Notes under the pieces: model-generated
Seen by the model: the letters and a program-made list of their open reading frames with translations, nothing else
What the model was told of the DNA's origin: nothing
The model's database searches: none
DNA from: Planctomycetota bacterium
GTDB lineage: Bacteria > Planctomycetota > UBA11346
DNA: 12,266 nucleotides
Assembly (NCBI GenBank): GCA_013816415.1
Contig: JACDEN010000033.1
Span: 1 to 12,266 of the forward strand
Reading direction: 5' to 3'
In this document: positions 9,165-12,266 of the stretch, piece after piece
How positions within the stretch are numbered: the stretch's first letter is position 1
Layout: each line of letters begins with the position of its first letter
Program-made: the position numbers and the translations under genes

Positions 9165-10151
9165 TCACTTCTTGGGCGGAAAAGGGTATTCGATCTTCTC
9201 GACCTGCGCGCGTTCGATCGACTGGTTCGACGGTCCCCCCTTGATCCCGATCAGCAGGTACGACGCGGTGCCGGGCTGTCCATCCAGGCCCTGTCTGCCG
9301 CCGCAGGCGCGCAGCGCCTTCTGCGCCTTGGTCGAGAATGGCGTGCTGCCGGAATCCTGCCGCATCGCCATCACCACGTACGCCCCTGCGGGGAGCTTCT
9401 CGACCTCGTCGAACAAGGTCTGGTAATCGTTGTCGTTGTGGAACGACTTCTCGATCACCCGCTTCCCGTCCACCATCGCCACCACGTTCAGGCCGAGCCC
9501 CGTCGGCATGCTCCAGTCGCCGATGGTGATCGCGGTCGCCTTCGAATCGTTCCAGCCACCGATCGAAACCACCTTCAAAGACTTGACGAAATCCGGCCAC
9601 GAGGGATTCCTGCCCGTCGGGGCGGGAGCGGCTGCCGGCGGTGCACCCGGAGCCGGCGCCGCGGACGCGGCCTTCTCTCCGTGCGCATCCAGGCACTGCC
9701 GGATCGCCGTCGCGACGTCGGCGTGACCGGCCTTGGTCTCACGCTCCTGGGCCTTCACCAGCGCCTTGGCGAAGACCTCCTTATGCTTGGCGATCTCAGC
9801 GCCCGCCTTGTTCTCGATCTCCTTCTTCTTCGTCTCGAACTGCGCCAGGGTGTCGCTCGCCTCCTCCGGAAGGTTGATCGTCGATTTGTTCGCCGGGTCC
9901 TCGAGGTAGTCGTTCAGCTTGCGCACCGCGTCCGAGTGGTGGGCCTTGGTCTCCTTCTCGAGCACCTTCTGCAGCGCCTTGCCGAGGGCGTCCTTCTCCT
10001 TCGCCACATCGGCCGTGGTCCTGGCGTCGATCTCGCTCTTCTTCTTCTCGAATGCCGCGAGGGCACGCGCGGCGTCCTCGGGTAGGTCGGCGGCGGACGT
10101 GGGACATGCGAGCCAGCACAGACAGGCGACGATCGCGATCAGGCTGCGCAT
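9165..10151 (-). CDS. Exported protein: duplicated coiled coil plus ILEI/FAM3-like C-terminal domain
   Basis: I do not know a named homologue. The 328-residue protein starts with a signal peptide (about 1-21; a Cys at 16 is preceded by WLA, not a good lipobox). Residues 23-84 and 94-155 are two charged helical repeats that align without gaps at an offset of 71; by hand about 28 of 63 positions are identical, with shared LPE, KK.EI, KAL.K and ETKA blocks. An Ala/Pro linker (about 160-180) leads to a globular domain, about 185-320. Its pattern (GLNVVAMVDGKRVIEKSFHN at 219-238, LPAGAYVVMAMRQD at 253-266, KAQKALRACGG at 275-285, SYLLIGIKGG at 297-306) matches the ILEI/FAM3 (GG) domain of animal FAM3, TMEM2 and POMGnT1. 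In POMGnT1 that fold binds glycan, which would suit the adjacent esterase; this role is inference. A purine-rich GGGGGA lies 5 nt before the ATG. Confidence 0.8.
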   Translation of the reverse strand: MRSLIAIVACLCWLACPTSAADLPEDAARALAAFEKKKSEIDARTTADVAKEKDALGKALQKVLEKETKAHHSDAVRKLNDYLEDPANKSTINLPEEASDTLAQFETKKKEIENKAGAEIAKHKEVFAKALVKAQERETKAGHADVATAIRQCLDAHGEKAASAAPAPGAPPAAAPAPTGRNPSWPDFVKSLKVVSIGGWNDSKATAITIGDWSMPTGLGLNVVAMVDGKRVIEKSFHNDNDYQTLFDEVEKLPAGAYVVMAMRQDSGSTPFSTKAQKALRACGGRQGLDGQPGTASYLLIGIKGGPSNQSIERAQVEKIEYPFPPKK

Positions 10152-10234
10152 CTGATTCCCCCGGGCCCTTACGAATAGCGGCGCAGTCAGAATGATGAAG
10201 CGGCGATGACGGATCCGGACAACCGCGCCTCACC

Positions 10235-10278
10235 ACCTTGAGCAGGAGGCCTCAGGTCAGGCGGGAACAGCTCCCGCC
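10235..10278 (-). terminator. Tandem hairpins after the beta-helix gene
   Basis: Just after the beta-helix stop, arms GGCGGGA (10260-10266) and TCCCGCC (10272-10278) form a 7-bp GC-rich stem with a 5-nt loop. Immediately beyond, ACCT-T-GAG (10235-10242) and CTCAGGT (10251-10257) form a second stem with one bulged base. Neither is followed by a T-run, so termination would be of the U-poor type or Rho-assisted. The remaining 83 nt to the next gene show no convincing promoter. Confidence 0.5.
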
Positions 10279-10287
10279 CGCCTACCA

Positions 10288-12003
10288 TCAATGGGCGGTC
10301 TTGGCGGGCGTCCCCGGCGGAACGAATTCAGCCTTGAGGCCGTAGGCCATCGGCGGCGCTCCGGTTTCGTGGGCGCCCATATCCGGCGCTGTGCTGGCGT
10401 CGCAGAAGTTCGGGATGACCTCGGCCTTCTTGGCGCCGGGGCTGTCGGAAGCCAATTGGAACGTCCCGGTCTTCTTCTCGAAGGTGAAGCCCGCATTCGG
10501 CGCGTAGACCGGCACGCCCGCGATACCGTTCTTCTCCTGGTCAGCGGGATAGCGCCCCGAGAGCAGGTCGTGATCGAAATCGTTGTCAGCGCTCTTCTTG
10601 TCGGTCGAGATGGAATGGGTGTCGCCCGGGCGGGACTGGAAGATGTTGTTGCGGGTGACGCAGTGCTTGATGATCCGCGAGCTGCCGCCGAGCGCGTCGG
10701 CGCCTTCGCCCTTCGGCTGGAAGACGGTGTTGTTGAAGATGTACATGTACCCGGTCATCCATTTCTCATTGTCGGCGAAGCCCATCTTCATGAAGCCGCC
10801 GTGCGTGAGATTCCACTCGCTGCCGGGCGGACTGTAGGAGCGTCCTGAGACGTTGCGCCAGACGTACAGCGGACCGATCGAACACGCGGCATCGGCGATG
10901 GGGATCATGATGTTTTCGATGTAGTTGTTCCAGATGCGGACGTTCTGGTCGCCGCCTTCCGCTTCGATGCCGTCGTCCCAGCAGTTGGCGATGTAATTGC
11001 CGTAGATGTCGCTGTCGGCGCCGGGAAAGCCGCGATAGCCGGCGTTGAAGGCACCGCCCATCACGTCGTTGAAATAGTGGTCGTCGTCCGACCAGCACTC
11101 GTTGTAGCGGAACACGTTGTTGCCCTCGGTCTCCCAGAACACGATGGTCTGCGCTCCTCCGGGATGCCGGCTCTTGTTGTGATCCTCGGCCCAGCTGTTG
11201 GAGTCCCAGGTCGGATGGTGCAGCTTGCAGCGCTGGACGACGACCGCGTGGAGGTCCTTGTTCTTGCTGTAGACCGCGCCTTGGAAATCGGCACCGAAGC
11301 CCTTCTCGTCCGCGCTTCCCCATTTGCTGATGTCGCAGTTCTCGATGACGATGTGGTGCCCGTCGCGGATGTTGACGCCGAACTGCTTGACGTTCTTGAT
11401 GGTGTACCCGCGCAGGATCACATAGCTGGCGCTCACCGAGATCCCATAATCTGCCTTGTTGGCGGTGTCGATGACGCAGCCGGTGCCGTCGTAGAGGACA
11501 TAGCCGTCGGGATTCCCCGATTCCTTCACGGTCAGCGTGTCGCCGCCGGTCTTGCCCGTGACCGTCGACGCGACTGGAAACTTCTCGCTCCAGGTCGACG
11601 CCTTGAACGAGGTGCGGATGTCGGTGCCCTCGAGCGTGAGGGCGATCTCGTAGGAGGTGCCGGGCTTCAGGTTGACGATGCTGCCGCGATAGTCCCCTTT
11701 GCATTCCGTGGTCTTCACCGGGTTGTAGCGCATCGCCAGCCCCTCGCGCCAATCGTGCTGGGCGGCTTCGCGGAACTTCACCAGGACCTTCTTCGCGGCC
11801 TCGCCATTCTCGGGCGACCAGTAGACGCTCAGGCAATGGAAGGTCGGCACCGAGGTGGCCGCGACCTTGGAGGCGGTGGACGCAACCGCCTCCGTGCCCG
11901 CCTTCGGCTGATCGTCGGCGGCCGAGGCGAAGGGCGCTGCCACCCACATGGCCAAAACCACCGCAGCCAAGTACGCAGACGCCGAAAACTCCAGACGCAT
12001 CAT
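10288..12003 (-). CDS. Exported right-handed parallel beta-helix protein with N-terminal FN3-like domain
   Basis: The 571-residue protein has a signal peptide (about 1-28, ending FASA). Residues about 52-150 form an FN3-like domain (LSVYW near 58-62, VLVKFREAAQHDW at 73-85, YRGSIVNLKPGTSYEIAL at 105-122, WSEKFPV at 138-144). From about 165 to 480 there are repeated beta-helix rungs of the pectate-lyase/NosD type: YVILRGYTIKNVKQFGVNI, HIVIENCDIS, NNVFRYNECW, SDIYGNYIANCWDDGIEAEG, VRIWNNYIENI, YIFNNTVF and CVTRNNIF. The end carries the common DMGAHE motif (541-546). Such proteins are usually polysaccharide lyases or binders; no catalytic set can be assigned by eye. I chose the ATG at 12003 because GAGGAG lies 6 nt upstream and the product opens with a signal peptide. 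The frame remains open to 12153 but that extension has no ribosome site and hides the signal. A second ATG follows directly. Confidence 0.9.
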   Translation of the reverse strand: MMRLEFSASAYLAAVVLAMWVAAPFASAADDQPKAGTEAVASTASKVAATSVPTFHCLSVYWSPENGEAAKKVLVKFREAAQHDWREGLAMRYNPVKTTECKGDYRGSIVNLKPGTSYEIALTLEGTDIRTSFKASTWSEKFPVASTVTGKTGGDTLTVKESGNPDGYVLYDGTGCVIDTANKADYGISVSASYVILRGYTIKNVKQFGVNIRDGHHIVIENCDISKWGSADEKGFGADFQGAVYSKNKDLHAVVVQRCKLHHPTWDSNSWAEDHNKSRHPGGAQTIVFWETEGNNVFRYNECWSDDDHYFNDVMGGAFNAGYRGFPGADSDIYGNYIANCWDDGIEAEGGDQNVRIWNNYIENIMIPIADAACSIGPLYVWRNVSGRSYSPPGSEWNLTHGGFMKMGFADNEKWMTGYMYIFNNTVFQPKGEGADALGGSSRIIKHCVTRNNIFQSRPGDTHSISTDKKSADNDFDHDLLSGRYPADQEKNGIAGVPVYAPNAGFTFEKKTGTFQLASDSPGAKKAEVIPNFCDASTAPDMGAHETGAPPMAYGLKAEFVPPGTPAKTAH

Positions 12004-12009
12004 CGTTCG

Positions 12010-12015
12010 CTCCTC
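12010..12015 (-). promoter_or_regulatory. Ribosome binding site deciding the beta-helix gene start
   Basis: GAGGAG on the minus strand lies 6 nt before the first of two adjacent ATG codons and directly downstream of the possible leader stem at 12018-12099. Confidence 0.7.
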
Positions 12016-12017
12016 GC

Positions 12018-12099
12018 CGGTCAGCGTGCTGGCTCGGAGCGCCAGCGGAAGCGAGGGCCGCGAGGTGCCCGCCGGCTCGACCTGGCGCTCAGCTGACCG
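12018..12099 (-). promoter_or_regulatory. Possible structured leader of the beta-helix gene
   Basis: Two perfect inverted repeats are nested here: CGGTCAGC (12018-12025) with GCTGACCG (12092-12099), and GAGCGCCAG (12037-12045) with CTGGCGCTC (12082-12090). Together they give 17 paired bases with a 1-nt and an 11-nt bulge around a 36-nt loop, ending 2 nt from the ribosome binding site. A smaller hairpin, GCTGGC (12028-12033) with GCCAGC (12041-12046), uses the same bases as the inner stem and cannot form with it. No known riboswitch class is recognised. Confidence 0.4.
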
Positions 12100-12266
12100 T
12101 CGTGGGCGCTGCCGGCCGGATCGAAAGCCCTGCGGCAGCACCTGTCGCCACATTGGTGGAATTGAAACCGTGAACCGCCGCGACTACGGCGCCACGGTTG
12201 GACGGACCGACCGGCGTGAGTCGGGACGGGTGAGCCGCTCGGAGCGGGACGCGCGCTCGCGCGCGG
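12100..12266. other. Right-edge intergenic DNA with inverted repeats, no gene recognised
   Basis: No start, ribosome site or protein family can be supported in this edge. A hairpin can form at 12166-12199: AACCGTG (12166-12172) with CACGGTT (12193-12199), and inside it CGCCG (12176-12180) with CGGCG (12187-12191). Further right are CCGCTC/GAGCGG (12235-12240 and 12242-12247) and a CG-alternating palindrome near 12250-12265. These may belong to the end of a gene beyond the window or to the beta-helix gene's promoter region; I see no good -35/-10 pair. Confidence 0.4.

Noticed and set aside
9210..9213. Lipoprotein signal in the coiled-coil protein (positions near residue 16 were considered; the Cys is near base 10104)
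   Set aside because: The Cys is preceded by WLA, a poor lipobox; an ordinary signal peptidase I site (TSAA) follows closely.
12004..12153. Longer N-terminus for the beta-helix protein
   Set aside because: Adds 50 Arg-rich residues before the signal peptide and lacks a ribosome binding site.

Overview
The window is GC-rich bacterial DNA. Every gene I can support lies on the minus strand, so transcription runs from right to left. The best guess for the source is a member of the Planctomycetes-Verrucomicrobia-Lentisphaerae group or a similar polysaccharide-degrading Gram-negative lineage. That guess rests on three exported proteins typical of such genomes (a SASA-family sialate O-acetylesterase, a right-handed beta-helix protein with an FN3-like front domain, and a coiled-coil protein with an ILEI/FAM3-like end) and on short heptamer arrays between genes. 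There is no rRNA or other marker here, so the assignment is weak.

Left part (1-6975): the first seven genes of a complex I operon, in the order nuoA-B-C-D-E-F-G, with nuoG running off the left edge. These encode the peripheral arm that oxidises NADH (E, F, G), passes electrons along Fe-S clusters to N2 and quinone (B, C, D), plus the membrane subunit NuoA. Most junctions are very tight: B/C overlap by 4 nt, F/G share one base, E/F have 1 nt between them and C/D 4 nt. The exception inside the cytoplasmic module is nuoD/nuoE, separated by 109 nt carrying two different heptamer tandem arrays. NuoE carries an in-frame C-terminal fibronectin type III-like domain and a Pro-rich tail, about doubling its usual length.

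Middle (6976-7148): a 173-nt gap with no gene, holding a bulged hairpin and a weak promoter-like sequence ahead of nuoA.

Right part (7149-12003): three genes for exported proteins. In transcription order they are the FN3-like/right-handed beta-helix protein (10288-12003); a coiled-coil protein with an internal 71-residue duplication and an ILEI/FAM3-like C-terminal domain (9165-10151); and the sialate O-acetylesterase (7149-9116). Tandem hairpins after the beta-helix gene suggest it ends its own transcript. The coiled-coil gene and the esterase are 48 nt apart and may be cotranscribed. The set looks like glycan binding or degradation outside the cytoplasm, but a shared pathway is inference. 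The leader of the beta-helix gene (12018-12099) can fold into a long nested stem that competes with a smaller local hairpin, and the right edge (12100-12266) holds only inverted repeats.

I found no tRNA, rRNA, CRISPR array, insertion sequence or attachment site.
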